Origin: Cephalotus follicularis
Taxonomy: Eukaryota; Streptophyta; Magnoliopsida; Oxalidales; Cephalotaceae
Assembly: GCA_001972305.1 (NCBI GenBank)
Contig: BDDD01000377.1
Location: 121,973 to 185,972 of the forward strand
Direction: 5' to 3'
DNA: 64,000 nucleotides
Shown: positions 12,164 through 23,166 of the stretch, piece by piece
Numbering within the stretch: position 1 is the stretch's first letter
Layout of the letters: each line of letters begins with the position of its first letter
Position numbers and translations under genes: made by a program
The notes under the pieces: model-generated
Databases searched by the model: none
The model's input: only the letters and a program-made list of their open reading frames with translations
Told to the model about the DNA's origin: nothing

Positions 12164-12582
12164 CCCCTCTCTCTCTCTCTCTAAAATGGCATTAAGAAGA
12201 TGAAAGGAGACAAGGTGCTAAACTGATACAAAGAGGTGGCTTTGTTTTGCTGAATATGAAGTTTTCGGTGTTGTTTTAATGAAGAGGTAATTTTTTTCTT
12301 CAATACATGAAATGGTGTTGGCATGATTTTCAAGGCATGGTCAACATGCATGAAGTGGTGGCAAAGAACCAGCAAATGTTAAGTTAAGATAACTTTATGC
12401 ACACAAGCACTAAGGGCATACGGGTCTTTCCCTCACCTTTTGATTCTCGACTAATCACTTTGATAGACAATACGAGGTTAGAATGTCAAGAATATAACTT
12501 TGACACTCAAACACAAAGCACACAACACGTTACCGAATTATAATTTGATAAAAACAATATTGTCAAAATCCTAGTCCTTACA
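10139..12582 (-). mobile_element. Solo LTR 3 (Ty3/gypsy-like, 2.4 kb) inserted in Copia-2 gag
   Basis: Plus-strand termini are TGTAATACCCCG and CTAGTCCTTACA. Flanks are TTTGG (10134-10138) and TTTGT (12583-12587), a 5-bp duplication with one later mismatch. Flanking gag becomes contiguous when the insert is removed. On the minus strand the LTR would start TGTAAGGACTAGG and end CGGGGTATTACA, the usual 3' end of chromovirus-like LTRs, so minus orientation is inferred. No coding domain is present. It contains a CATCGACGC-type repeat cluster (11210-11480) and a compound microsatellite (12076-12182). Confidence 0.78.
12076..12182 (+). repeat. Compound microsatellite (CT)n(CA)n(CT)n
   Basis: About 107 bp of perfect dinucleotide repeats with a short run of Cs in the second CT block: a CT tract, a CA tract (about 12101-12131), then CT again. 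It lies inside solo LTR 3. It generates serine/leucine/histidine repeat ORFs that are not genes. Confidence 0.95.
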
Positions 12583-12587
12583 TTTGT

Positions 12588-13290
12588 GACTTTGTGGCTC
12601 AGATGTTTACTTCCAAAGATCTCAGGTCATAATATCATATTGACTTGATCTTTATCAGGCTTCTGAACAATCCATCACGTATTTTCATAGCCAGATGTCA
12701 CTACTTTGGGAAAAGCAGTCCACCCAAAATCAGTGTTCTACTTGCTTGACTGATTGACTCAATATATTGAATATTGTGATGCATGACGTCTTTAAAAATT
12801 CTTGATGTGTCTTCATGATGATTTTAAGGCCATTAGAGCCTTTCTTTTGCACCGGAGTCCTCAACCTACTTTATTTGGTACGCTTTATAAGTTGTATTTA
12901 GAAGAAACACGAAAGCGGAGCTCTACTATGCACCAGTCTCATTTGGTGTTGGCTATTCCTGTTACTCCAGTTGACACACCATCTGGTCAGACTGTGTTGG
13001 AAAATTCTCATACTTCACAGTCTCGTTCTACCAAATACTATAGCTATCACAAGCTCTTCAGTCATTCTGATGCTAAATGTACATCTTGACCACAATCTCG
13101 TTCCAAATCCATTAAAAGGTGTAGTTATCACACTAATTCAACCAATCACCCAGATAAGGAGTATTATGTTCTCAAGGCTCGAGTTCATCCCTCGCCTATG
13201 CCATTTATGGCTCTCCAGACTGTCGCTGTTCTTGACAATACTCTTGAACCTACTACATCTTTTATATTCAATATTTCCAAAACTAGATCC
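12588..13290 (+). pseudogene. Copia-2 gag, C-terminal part
   Basis: The gag reading continues after the solo LTR with several frame changes. Recognisable pieces are a DFVAQM-like start, a gag helix region ending EETRKRSS (within 12802-13089) and a degenerate zinc-knuckle-like YYSYHKLFSHSDAKC. A TGA stop follows near 13087. Downstream, HPSPMPFMALQTVAVLDN reads in another frame (13198-13398). Protease and the integrase core that should follow are not found, so a deletion is likely. Confidence 0.6.
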
Positions 13291-13793
13291 AAAACTAGGT
13301 CAAGAGTTCCCAAAACAAACACTGAATTCCAATTCAATCAATTTAGTCCAATTACACTTAATCAATTTAGTTTATACAGTTTATATGAACAAAATTAAAT
13401 GCATTTTAGGATGAGAATATCTACCACAATAGCTAGAAGCTTATTGGTTGAGGAACTATCAGAAATTGGAGATTAGACTCAAGTCTAAGGATTTAAATCG
13501 ATTGAACAAGCTTCCAAGGTGTTATAGAGGTAGGAACAATGATCAAACTCCCTTTTATGGTGGCTGGTAGTGGCAGCAGTAAGAGGATGGGAGGAGTTGT
13601 GTTTTTGGCTTCTCAAATGCAGAGGGCAGTAGAGAGAGGGAGCAAGTGGGGGGGGGGCTTATGTATAAGAAAATGAGTGGTCATACAACTAGTCTTTCTT
13701 AATGTCATCTTTTGGAACATCTTTTTTTTTTCTCAGTGATCTTCTATTAATATTAACATTGAATCTATTGATCTCTTCTTCACAAATCCTTCA
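13291..13793 (+). other. Unassigned stretch inside Copia-2
   Basis: About 500 bp between the gag remnant and the RT remnant, where protease and integrase would be expected. It holds AT-rich near-repeats (CAATTTAGTCCAATTACA and CAATTTAGTTTATACAG), a poly-G run near 13650 and a poly-T run near 13722. I recognise no coding domain. It may be scrambled residue of a deletion or a small foreign insert. Confidence 0.5.
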
Positions 13794-15526
13794 TTGAAAC
13801 TTTTTCCAAATTTTTTTTCAAGTCATACAACTCCAACAAAAACTAAAGTCAACAACTCTACGGATCTTCCCAGCACATCTAACTCTCCTGTGGATTGTGA
13901 CACATCCTCAGCGAACACCCTTCGCTATTCTGATAGAGTAAGATTTTGTCCTTCCCATCTTAGTGATTATGATTGTAGTTTTCATTGCTATTATGCACTT
14001 GCTACCATACATGAACCTCACACCTTTCGTGAGGCTTTCTTTGACCTTTCTTTCCAGATTTTTATGAAAGAAGAATTGAATGTCCTTACTAAAACTCACA
14101 CTTGGGATTTAGTGGATATGCCTCTAGGAAAGTCTGCAGTGGGATGCAAATGGGTGTACAAGATTAAAACTCAAGTAGATGGTAGTATTGAATGCTACAA
14201 AGCACGTCTAGTGGCCAAAGGCTTCACTCAACAACATGGCATTGATTATGAGGAGACATTTGCTCCCGTTGCTCGTCTTACCTCTGTTCGAGGACTTATT
14301 GTCGTAGCTGCTGCTTGTCAATGGAAACTTTTTCAGATGGATGTAAAAAAACATATTTCTTAATGGCGACCTTAATGAATAAATATATATGCAACCTCCT
14401 GTTAGTTATGAGAATCCTCCTCACAAGGTTTGTCACCTATGTCGAGCCTTATACGGACTCAAACAAGTTCCTCAAGGTTGGTTTGCCAAGTTTAGCTTTG
14501 CCATTACTTAACTTGGTTTCATATCCCGTGCATATGACTCTGCTCTTTTTATACATCGTCTAACCATGGAATTATTCTAGTTCTGCTCTATGTGGATGAT
14601 ATGATAATTATAGGTGATTATCTTAAAGGCGGGAATTATCTCAAACAATCTCTTCAGCACCAACTTGAAATGAAGGATCTTGGCTCATTGAGTTACTTTC
14701 TTGGTCTAGAAATCAATCCTAATACTACTGGATACTATTTATCACAGACTAAATATTCATTTGATCTCATGGCTCGATCCAGAATGACACAATTGATACT
14801 CCAATGGAAGACAATTTATAACTCTCTGCTGTTGATGGTGAATTACTTCATAATCCCACTCTTTATTTTCGGTTGGTTGGCAGTTTGGTCTATCTCACAG
14901 TTACCCAACCATACATTGCTTTTGATGTTCACTTTTAGTCTGTTTATGTCTTCCCCTTGATCAACTCATATTTCTACAGCTCATCATATACTATGGTATA
15001 TCAAAGGAACACTCTTCCATGGCTTGCATTATCCATCACACTCATATCTACAACTATTTGCCTATTCTGATGCTGATTGGGGGCGTAATCTAATAGACAT
15101 ACGATCAACAACTGGTTTCTTTTTTTCTTGGAGATCCTCTCATCTCCCGGCAGTAAGAAACAAACAATAGTTTCCAGATCTAGCAGTGAATCTGAATATC
15201 ATGCTCTTATAGATACCACTTCTGAACTTGTTTTGATTTGATGGTTGCTACAAGACATGGGACTCCCGTTTAACTCAGTTACTCCTATCTACAACAATAG
15301 TCAAAGTGATATTCAAGTTGCACATAATGATGTTTTTCGAGAGACAACCAAGCATATTGAGATTGTTTGTCATCTTACACGACATCATCTTAATCAGGGT
15401 ACTCTGAAGCTAATCTCTGTTTCATATGATGATGAATTGGTTGATATCTTTATTAAATCCTTCTCTACTAGAGACTTTCGTCGTTTACTATCCAAACTCA
15501 AGTTGACATCCAACTTGTCACCTTAA
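13794..15526 (+). pseudogene. Copia-2 pol: RT and RNase H remnant
   Basis: RT begins near 14030. It shows VGCKWVYKIK, KARLVAKGFTQQHGIDY and FAPVARLTSVR, runs into LFQMDVK at a frameshift near 14350, and then shows the YVDDMIII catalytic box near 14590-14615. The LEMKDLGSLSYFLGLEI segment follows. RNase H motifs (AYSDADWG near 15060, then SSSESEYHAL-like coding) appear in another frame, and the last ORF (15245-15526) covers its C-terminal part. Frameshifts at several points and missing protease and integrase core make it non-autonomous and dead. The element is about 4.1 kb after subtraction of solo LTR 3, shorter than typical Copia elements. Confidence 0.83.
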
Positions 15527-15539
15527 GTTTGAGGGGGAA
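15527..15539 (+). other. Polypurine tract of Copia-2
   Basis: TTTGAGGGGGAA directly precedes the LTR start TGTTAACATTAAC. Plus-strand priming from such a tract is the norm for LTR retrotransposons. Confidence 0.8.
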
Positions 15540-15728
15540 TGTTAACATTAACACTAATTTAGCCTAGTGTCATGTTCTCGCTATCACCAATTTAGACTAA
15601 AATCGTGTATATGATTTATACTGTGTATCTTTCTCTTTATAATAGAGATTTCATAAAATTCCTATAAATATGACCATGTGTATACAGTTTTAATCAAGTA
15701 ATACGGCACAATATTTTTCCTTTCAGCA
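15540..15728 (+). mobile_element. Copia-2 3' LTR
   Basis: 189 bp, TGTTAACATTAACAC to CCTTTCAGCA. It shares GATTTATACTGTGTAT and the TTTTAATCAAGTAATACGG block with the 5' LTR (9215-9357). The two copies differ by an internal indel and many substitutions, so the insertion is old. No matching target duplication is seen beyond the termini. Confidence 0.78.
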
Positions 15729-16510
15729 GTGTCAAAGCAAAGTTATAAAAAGTGATCAATTGGTCATTCCACAAGCATAAAATATCCAAATAGTAATGTG
15801 TTTGGTTTGAGTAATCTTTTTGTGGGAATAAAATCATATTCATAGGCATCTTATTCCTTAGAATTTCATTCCAATAATGAACCACATTATTGTTTCGTTA
15901 AATAATGTTGATTTTCAAGAATGTTTCATTCCATTGTTTGGTTCAACGTAGAAATGTTGTAGAAATCTAAGTAAAAATCTAATAATAACTTTACTATATA
16001 TTCATATTATATTACAATAACTTATGTTTAAAGTGAAGATAATTTTGTCTATTTAGAAAGAAATTCAATGGTACAATAAGCATAAAAATGTATTTCCATG
16101 ATAATATCTTATTCTTATTATTTTCTATAGAAATTACTCATGTTTTGTGTGTAAACTATTCCCTTGAAAATAAAACATTTTGAAAAGTATTTTATAATAA
16201 CCGAACCAAACTCTGACATATGTGAGAATCTTATAAACAATTTTAAAAGTATTAAAGAATTTTTTGAACCAAACGTAACGTAAAAATTGAGAGGTAAAAA
16301 TGTAAAGAATGACAAAAAAAAAAAAAAAAGCAAAACGACGTAATCTCGCGTCCAGCTAAGTCGGTGTTGGCAATGGCAGCATAATTATCACCTGTCATCG
16401 GCCTCTTGCTTTCTAGTGTAGACCTCCGTCTTTAGTGTCTATGATTTCTTGCATGCCCTACACGTGTACACAACTGAAACATCACCTATGAGTATCACAT
16501 ACACACACTT
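15729..16510. other. AT-rich intergenic spacer
   Basis: No coding sequence recognised. Loosely inverted GTTTGGTTTGAGTAATC (near 15800) and TTTTTTGAACCAAACG (near 16260) could bound an old MITE of about 480 bp, but no target duplication or longer terminal repeat is visible. A poly-A run lies at about 16313-16329. Confidence 0.5.
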
Positions 16511-17736
16511 AGGTGCCGTTTGGTAGTGTGGTTGGGTTGCCCAACCACAGTTGGGGACCCAACCACACTGTTTGGTAAAGAAAAGAAAAAGTGTGGGGGA
16601 GAGAAAGTGATTCTGAATTTTGTACATACAGAACGTGATTTGTGACTTTGTAAAAATAGAATGGTTACTATAACGCGTTTGAAACATCTTCAACACATCT
16701 CTCTCTCGAACAGTCTCCCCTGCTCTCTCTCTTCAATACATGAAAAAGTGTGGGTGTTTTGTTTTTGGATATTTTGTTATAAATATGCACAATTTGAACT
16801 TGTTAAAAAAATAAAAAAATTATCAGTAAATAAACTGTATCATTGTAAAATAAGAAGAAAAAAAATATAAACAGAACAAAAAATACAAAGAAAAAAAATA
16901 GTGGTCTATTATAAAAAACAAAGCAAAAGAGAGAACAAATAAAAATTTATCGTAAAAGAATTGAGGGATGTGCAAAATGAGTTTGAAGCTTCAAACTATA
17001 TCACAAAGGGAAGGAAGATAAATGAAAATTTATTGTGATAGAATTACTCGTAATTTCATAACATATCCTTCATGATGATTTTTTATTTTCATGTACTGTT
17101 AACATTAATATGTATTTTTGCATTATTTATGTAACTTAAAAATTATTATAAAATGTTTGGTATTGTTAATTTATTAATTATCTTATGTAATATTATTCAT
17201 TATCATATTGGTATATAGAGACATATATACATGTTAGGTAGCGTAATGAATATTTGTTTTGTTGATAAAAAATCTCATTTCTATTTTTTTAATAAATTTC
17301 TCTAACATAAAAAACTGATATGAATCTGTCTCTGACATAAATGATGTAATTTGATAAGAATTTTTATGAATTTTAATATTTGACAAAGAAACTTGATAAT
17401 AATTTTTATGAATTTTAATATTTGACAAAGAAAAGTAATAAATAATCTAAATTCACAATTTAAAGAACAAAAATGATGAATAGTATGAATTTTATTTAAG
17501 TTTGTTATCAATAACTAATCAAAATAAACATTTATAATTTCATGTCCATTTCAGTTATTTTAAATGTCACAGCAGTTTCAAAAGTATATTTACCAAACAT
17601 ATATTCATTGCAGAAGCACTTTTATATTGAATTTACCAAACGCTTTCAGCTTCTTCACAGCACTTTTGACAAAAGTACTTTTACTAAAAGTACTTTCAAA
17701 AAGCACTTTTACAAAACACACAGCATTACCAAACAG
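16511..17736. mobile_element. Non-autonomous hAT-like element (candidate)
   Basis: The left end AGGTGCCGTTTGGTAGTG and the right end CATTACCAAACAGACCCT are imperfect inverted repeats of the TAGGG..TGTTTGGTA type typical of plant hAT elements. Near the right end are clustered subterminal motifs (AAAAGTACTTT, AAGCACTTTT at about 17620-17712), as in hAT elements. The left end contains a nested perfect palindrome TGTGGTTGGG..CCCAACCACA. The 1.2-kb interior is AT-rich with no transposase. I could not confirm an 8-bp target duplication, so boundaries are approximate. Confidence 0.5.
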
Positions 17737-17880
17737 ACCCTATCTCACCCTTCAATTTCCATTGTTATTTATATGATAAATAATAGGCAGTGTCAAAATT
17801 TGACTTCCTATGTTAGATTTCACTTGCTCCCGGTCTTTCTCTGTGTTTGTATATATTTACTTCATAATTTACAATGAAAT

Positions 17881-18790
17881 ATGATATATTATCATAGGTT
17901 AAACTTTTTAATATTATTTAATAAAATATATTAATTTTAAAGACTTGCTTAATATATTTTATTAAATAATATTAAATGTTATAAGATAAAGAAATTTGCC
18001 ACCTTCACTCATTTACAATACTAGACTAAAGTGGTAAAGGCATACAAGATAGTATATATTAGAGACAATTCATAACTTTTTCTTCCCTCTATTTTAATCC
18101 ATCTAACAAAAACCGTTACAACAACAACAACAACAATAATAATAATAATAAATATACAAAACAAAAACTAAAAATTATAGTACTTTTTTTAAATCAAGAA
18201 AGAAACCAGCCACCAGTAGCAAGAAACCTGCAGATTACTCCTCATAAAACAAATTATGTCGAAAATCATTGCAACCCTCTCTTCATTAGGGTGAACCCTT
18301 TTGGAACATATAGCCCCAGTCTTGAACCAGTGACGAGTGATCATATTTTGGTATGGGTGATGAGTTGTATCTCCAAACTAAATTTAGGCTCTTGATCACC
18401 CCTAGTGAAGAGGGAAAGTTGTAGTGATCTTCTACATAGTTTGTTTTATGATGAGAAATCTGTAGATTTCTAGATACTGGTGTTGATTTTAAAGCTGATT
18501 TCTTTTTTGATTTAAAAAAAAGTACTATAATTTTTATTTTATGTTTTATATATTTATTATTATTATTATTGTAAAACGAGGGGTATTGACTCATGACGAT
18601 TTTTGTAATATATTAAAATAGAAGTTGAAAAAAGTTATAAAATAATGATGGAGGTATTTGTAATTATTCATATATATATATTATGATTTGGTTATCATTC
18701 CCGTCTTATATTATTTAACAAAATATATTAATTTTAAAATCTTATTTAATGTATTGTATTAAATGATATTAGATGGTATAAATTTATATG
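17881..18790. mobile_element. Fold-back / long-TIR MITE-like element
   Basis: Two arms of about 300 bp are inverted copies. On the left, AAAATTATAGTACTTTTTTT, GAAACCTGCAGATT, ATAAAACAAATTATG and CTCTTCATTAGGGTGA (about 18165-18290) pair with TTCACT-side motifs on the right: CACCCCTAGTGAAGAG, CATAGTTTGTTTTAT, AATCTGTAGATTTC and AAAAAGTACTATAATTTTT (about 18395-18540). The unpaired centre is about 110 bp. The outer flanks carry TTATTTAATAAAATATATTAA and its complement (about 17910-17975), with a diverged version at 18705-18775. No coding capacity is recognised. It resembles a fold-back or long-TIR MITE. Exact ends and target duplication are not resolved. Confidence 0.65.
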
Positions 18791-18899
18791 ACTCAAAACA
18801 TAAACATGTGATGAAATTATTTTTGTAAAAAGGAGAAATTAGTTGAAATAGAAAAGTATTTTCTTGAAATTTGACAGAGTGAGTTGTCAAGCTTTTTTT

Positions 18900-19143
18900 T
18901 TTTGTTGAATAAAAAACAATAGTATTATTAATACAAACCCCTTAAATATTTATTCACGGTTTTCTGTTTCCCTATATTTATCTCTCTTTCCTCTTTCTGC
19001 AACAGCCACGACTGAAACCTTGTTTCTTTCTTTTCTTTTTCTTTTTCTTTTAAAATTATTTATTTTAAATTTGTTACAAAGTCCCATTTGTTTTGTTTGT
19101 TGAAAAAGAAGAATCTTTTCAAGAGTAAAGCAAAGAAAAAGCC
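18900..19143 (+). promoter_or_regulatory. Probable core promoter and 5' UTR of the KH gene
   Basis: CCTATATTTATC near 18971 is a plausible TATA element. It is followed by pyrimidine-rich CTCTCTTTCCTCTTTCTGC and TTCTTTTCTTTTTCTTTTTC, common in plant 5' UTRs. The start codon context AAAAAGCCATGTC (19138-19148) is acceptable. The start site is inferred, not seen. Confidence 0.4.
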
Positions 19144-22100
19144 ATGTCAGGCTTGTATAATCCCAACTTCTCACCAGCAAGAGCTGCTTCTCCTCAGATT
19201 AGAAGCACTCCTGATGTTGACAGGTACTCTATACAGCTCTCAACAGACTAAAGTCACACTAAACAAATTCTTCTTTTTTTTTCTTTTTGATATGGTATCA
19301 ATCTGCCTATCCTGGTTATCACTAAAGTTGTCATATTTTGTTTGTGCTTTTTTCTTTTGTTAATCCATTTTGTTTGTTGTTGTTTCCAGTCACTACTTGT
19401 CAGAGCTACTAGCAGAGCATCAAAAGCTAGGACCTTTCGTGCAAGTGCTTCCCATATGTAGCCGACTGTTGAATCAAGGTTGCTCTATCTATTTTTGGGT
19501 TTTGGATCTGGTTTTTTTTTTCTTTTTTCTTTTGCCTTTTATGTGTTGTAATCAGCTTACTGCATTTTTCTTAGCGTTAATGGGTTACTTTGTGCCCTTA
19601 GATCGGTCTATTGTCTTTGCCTGTAGTTATTAATTGTGCCTTCTCTTTCTTTGCTTCTTTTCTTTCAATATCTTGATCATAGTATCATCCTATTCTTAAT
19701 GTTTCCAGTGCCTTGGTACATTAACCAGTGCTTGAACACTCAATTAGAACTCAAACACATTAGTAAATTTTGTTAAAACTGGACTAAAAGTGACTGTATA
19801 TTTAGTACATTGGGGAGATAAGTAGAAAGGTGATAGTTGCCTTGCTGACAGAAATCTATAAAATCTAACATCTTTTCTAACCTGCTTTCCATTTCCCAGA
19901 TTGGCATTCAATGTGTAATTTGTTCTTACATTGCGAAAATAAGACTCTCGCTGAATGTTTGTTTCCTAGTTTTCATTTCTTATTAATCCTTGCTTAAACT
20001 GGCTTTCACTCTCGGTTCTGTTTTCTTAGATTGTAGCCACTTCTTAATTCTTCAGTGTCCAATCCCCTCATATTCCACTCTCTTGAACTGGTTTTCTTCT
20101 TCCTTGTCTGTTTGTGTTTGTCTGTGTGCATTAAAATGTTACTTATGGCTGCTGCTTAGTTCTCACATGCAACGCTCTTTATGTGCAGAGATCTTTCGGG
20201 TTTCTGGCATGCTTTCCAACCAAGGATTTGGTGACTTTGATAGAATGCGTCATAGAAGCCCAAGTCCCATGGCTTCTTCAAACCTCATGACAAATGTTAC
20301 TGGGAGCGGATTAGGCAGCTGGAATGGCCTTCCACAAGAGGTAAATTGTTTTTCTGATAATTTATTTTAGCATCCCAAATTTTTGACCAAGACATATATA
20401 TCAAACTCTATTTATAGCTTCCATTGTATAGTGCTCTTATCTATCTACCTGTAAACGTGCGATTTTGTGTTATACAGCTTGGCATCTTGGACTAATGGTG
20501 TCATAAGAGGTTTCAAATTTACATGGTCTAACATAAAACTTTACTACAAATTCCCTCTTGAACACCTTTAGATTTTAACTGCACTGAGAAGCATTGCAGA
20601 GTAGAGTTAGATTGTGGCAAAAAATGTTGTCCTTGAACATTATTATTGTTATCTATATTGAGTCTTTCCATCTTATAAGTATTAAATTTTTTCAGCCACG
20701 ATTTTGATATCGCAGAAACATTTATCGTTTCTATTTTCAAGCACACGCATAATTAACCTGGATAGCCTAAAAAATAATTGCACATGTTTCTTGATTGGAA
20801 GATATATTTGTTGTGAGAATAATTTTCAAGCTTTGAAGTCTATGGCAAACGTTTAGTAAGTGCAAACGAAATATTCGAAGTTCAGCTGTTTATCTGTTAG
20901 CCGATTTAGCAATCCTAGAACAATTATTTGTGAAAGTAGTATTTAGATGACTACCATGTCTATCTGCAGTTTTCTAATTGATAAATATGATGTTAAACTA
21001 TGTTGTGCCATTCTTTCTTCCCCATATCATCTGATTAAATGTTCTAATGTAAAAGTCCATCCAATCTTATAACACTGGACAACAATTGCCAGATTTTACT
21101 TGGCTGAATTAATATCTTCTAAAATAAATTCAAAAAAAAAAAAAGTTGCCTAGTAAGATCCGTGTACCACTGGATGTATGACATCACCAATCCCTCTATA
21201 GTCAGATGAGTGCTAGGATTTTGAACAGACCTAGTTTCCTTTTCTTTCCTTCTAGTTTTTTTAAACAAAAAAAATTATGGTGTGCTTCTCTGCATGTATT
21301 TCTTTTATGACAAGTTGGTTAGTAAATTATTTAGATTTTGAATTTTGATCATATGCGCCTTGATTGCTCAAGACATTTAATCTCTTCTTAAATAACAGAG
21401 ATTAAGTGGACCGACAGGCATGACAATGGACTGGCAAGGGGCACCTGCAAGCCCTAGTTCATACACAGTGAAGAGAATATTGCGTTTGGAAATTCCAGTA
21501 GATACTTATCCAAATGTAAGCTTTATTCATTGTGTTACTATGCTATGTCAGATTGAACCAGTTAAATCTTTTTACAGATTAGAATGTTTTAATAAGTATA
21601 GACATCTGAACTATCAGCTTTGGCATGGTTGTCAGTTCAATTTTGTTGGGCGACTTCTGGGACCTAGAGGAAATTCACTTAAACGAGTGGAAGCTACTAC
21701 TGGCTGCCGTGTATATATTAGAGGGAAAGGGTCTATAAAGGATCCTGACAAGGTTAGGCACATCAATTTTTAGTTCTCCTGTTTTATACATCTGATATCT
21801 TTTTTATTTGTTATTTTTGGCAACTATGGTTGATTCTTTTTTGTGCTTATGCTTTCTTTCCCTTCTATTTTAAGGAAGAGAAGCTTCGGGGAAGACCAGG
21901 CTATGAGCACCTGAATGATCCACTCCACATCCTTATCGAGGCTGATTTACCTGCCAATGTCGTTGATATAAGGCTAAGACAGGCACAGGAAATTATAGAA
22001 GAACTGCTCAAACCTGTGGTATTTAAACCTAACCCAGTTCTTGTTACTCTTCTTTCCGTTACTTAATGTGAATTTATAGTTCATATCATTTATATGGCAA

Positions 22101-23166
22101 ACAGAAGTAAGTTTTTCTGCACATACTTTCTGAAACTTGGTGTTATTTTACTTTACATCAACTTGTTTCCACTTGTTTGGAGACTACCATTGAGGAAGGA
22201 GTTATAATGAATAAGTAGGCCAATAGATTCCAGATGACATGATTTTGAGAGCACATTGAAAGTCTATAAATTTCAACTGAACAAAATCTGTATGTTTTCT
22301 CCACTTGTTATAAGCCTTTAATTCAGTGTGTAGGTTTAAAACATCAATTAATTTTGGTTAATTGCTCTTAAAGGAAGTGTGACCGCAATTGACTTCTTAA
22401 GAGTCAAGAAAAAGGTGACTTTGGAGGGTAAAATACGAGCATTCAGTGGATGATCCTATTTTGGTCCCTACTGTTACTTTCCCTTCTTTGTGCTGAGCAT
22501 TTAGTGGATGTAGTTTTTTAATATATATTTTAAGATTAATTGTCGATTCCTTTACCTTTCATACGTTCTTTGATTCAATCGTGTACCTTCATCTTTGCTC
22601 AAACTGGTTCTAACCTTTTCAAATAGTTCTCAAATCAGCCACTCTTACTAATCTTGTGGTCCAAAATATGGCATGCGTCGAACTAAGAAAATATGCCACG
22701 TTAGCAGCAGGACTAGTTTGGGATTTTTTTTTTCTTTTGAAGAAGTGAGGACTGAACTGAGTATAAATGAAAGTCAAGGATTGAACCTTGTAAAAGTGTG
22801 AAAGGTTGAGGAGCAGTTGGCCAATGAAGTGCTATTCTATGATGATTTGGCCATTTAGATCTGACATTTTCAGGCAACTATTAGTGATTCTATTTTTTTT
22901 TGCACCAATCTTATGCATGGAAGTGTCCTCCATTCTCTATGCCTATGTAGCTTTAGGCATCTTGGTAATGAACTTAATCAAATTCCTATTTTTAAACATA
23001 TCATCTTCGTAAAATGCAGGACGAGTCACAAGATTTTATCAAGAGGCAGCAGTTGCGTGAACTAGCTATGCTAAACTCAAATTTCAGAGAAGATAGTCCT
23101 GGGCCAAGTGGTAGTGTGTCTCCTTTCAATTCAAGTGGAATGAAACGTGCAAAAACAGGGCGCTGA
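19144..23166 (+). CDS. KH/STAR-family RNA-binding protein (SPIN1-like), seven coding exons
   Basis: Coding exons are 19144-19223, 19390-19478, 20189-20340, 21399-21515, 21636-21752, 21875-22018 and 23020-23166. All introns are GT-AG and phases fit, giving 846 nt and 281 residues. The N-terminus ([20 protein letters not shown]) and the block around residues 27-62 ([18 protein letters not shown]) match the plant STAR/QUA1-like region. The single KH domain spans about residues 128-232, with the RNA-contacting GPRG loop at 155-158. The C-terminus is basic (KRAKTGR) and may help nuclear entry. Plant relatives (Arabidopsis At2g38610, At3g08620; rice SPIN1) are nuclear RNA-binding proteins linked to RNA processing or flowering control. 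Length and exon plan look normal and there are no lesions, so this is probably functional. Its downstream neighbour supports orthology with At3g08620 (from memory). Confidence 0.93.
22019..23019 (+). other. Last intron of the KH gene with repeat-like filler
   Basis: A 1001-bp intron (GTATTT...TGCAG), long next to the 120-bp introns beside it. The stretch at about 22440-22800 (TTTTGGTCCCTACTG, then CAATCGTGTACCTTC) has the look of a dispersed plant repeat that begins with 'ttggtccct', but no terminal repeats could be defined. Confidence 0.5.

Noticed and set aside
15795..16280. Possible MITE bounded by GTTTGGTTTGA and TTTGAACCAAACG
   Set aside because: The inverted match is short and generic, and no target duplication was found; kept only as a note in the spacer entry.
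20528..20746. Small minus-strand ORF in intron 3 of the KH gene
   Set aside because: AT-rich intron sequence; no homology visible and no transcription signal.
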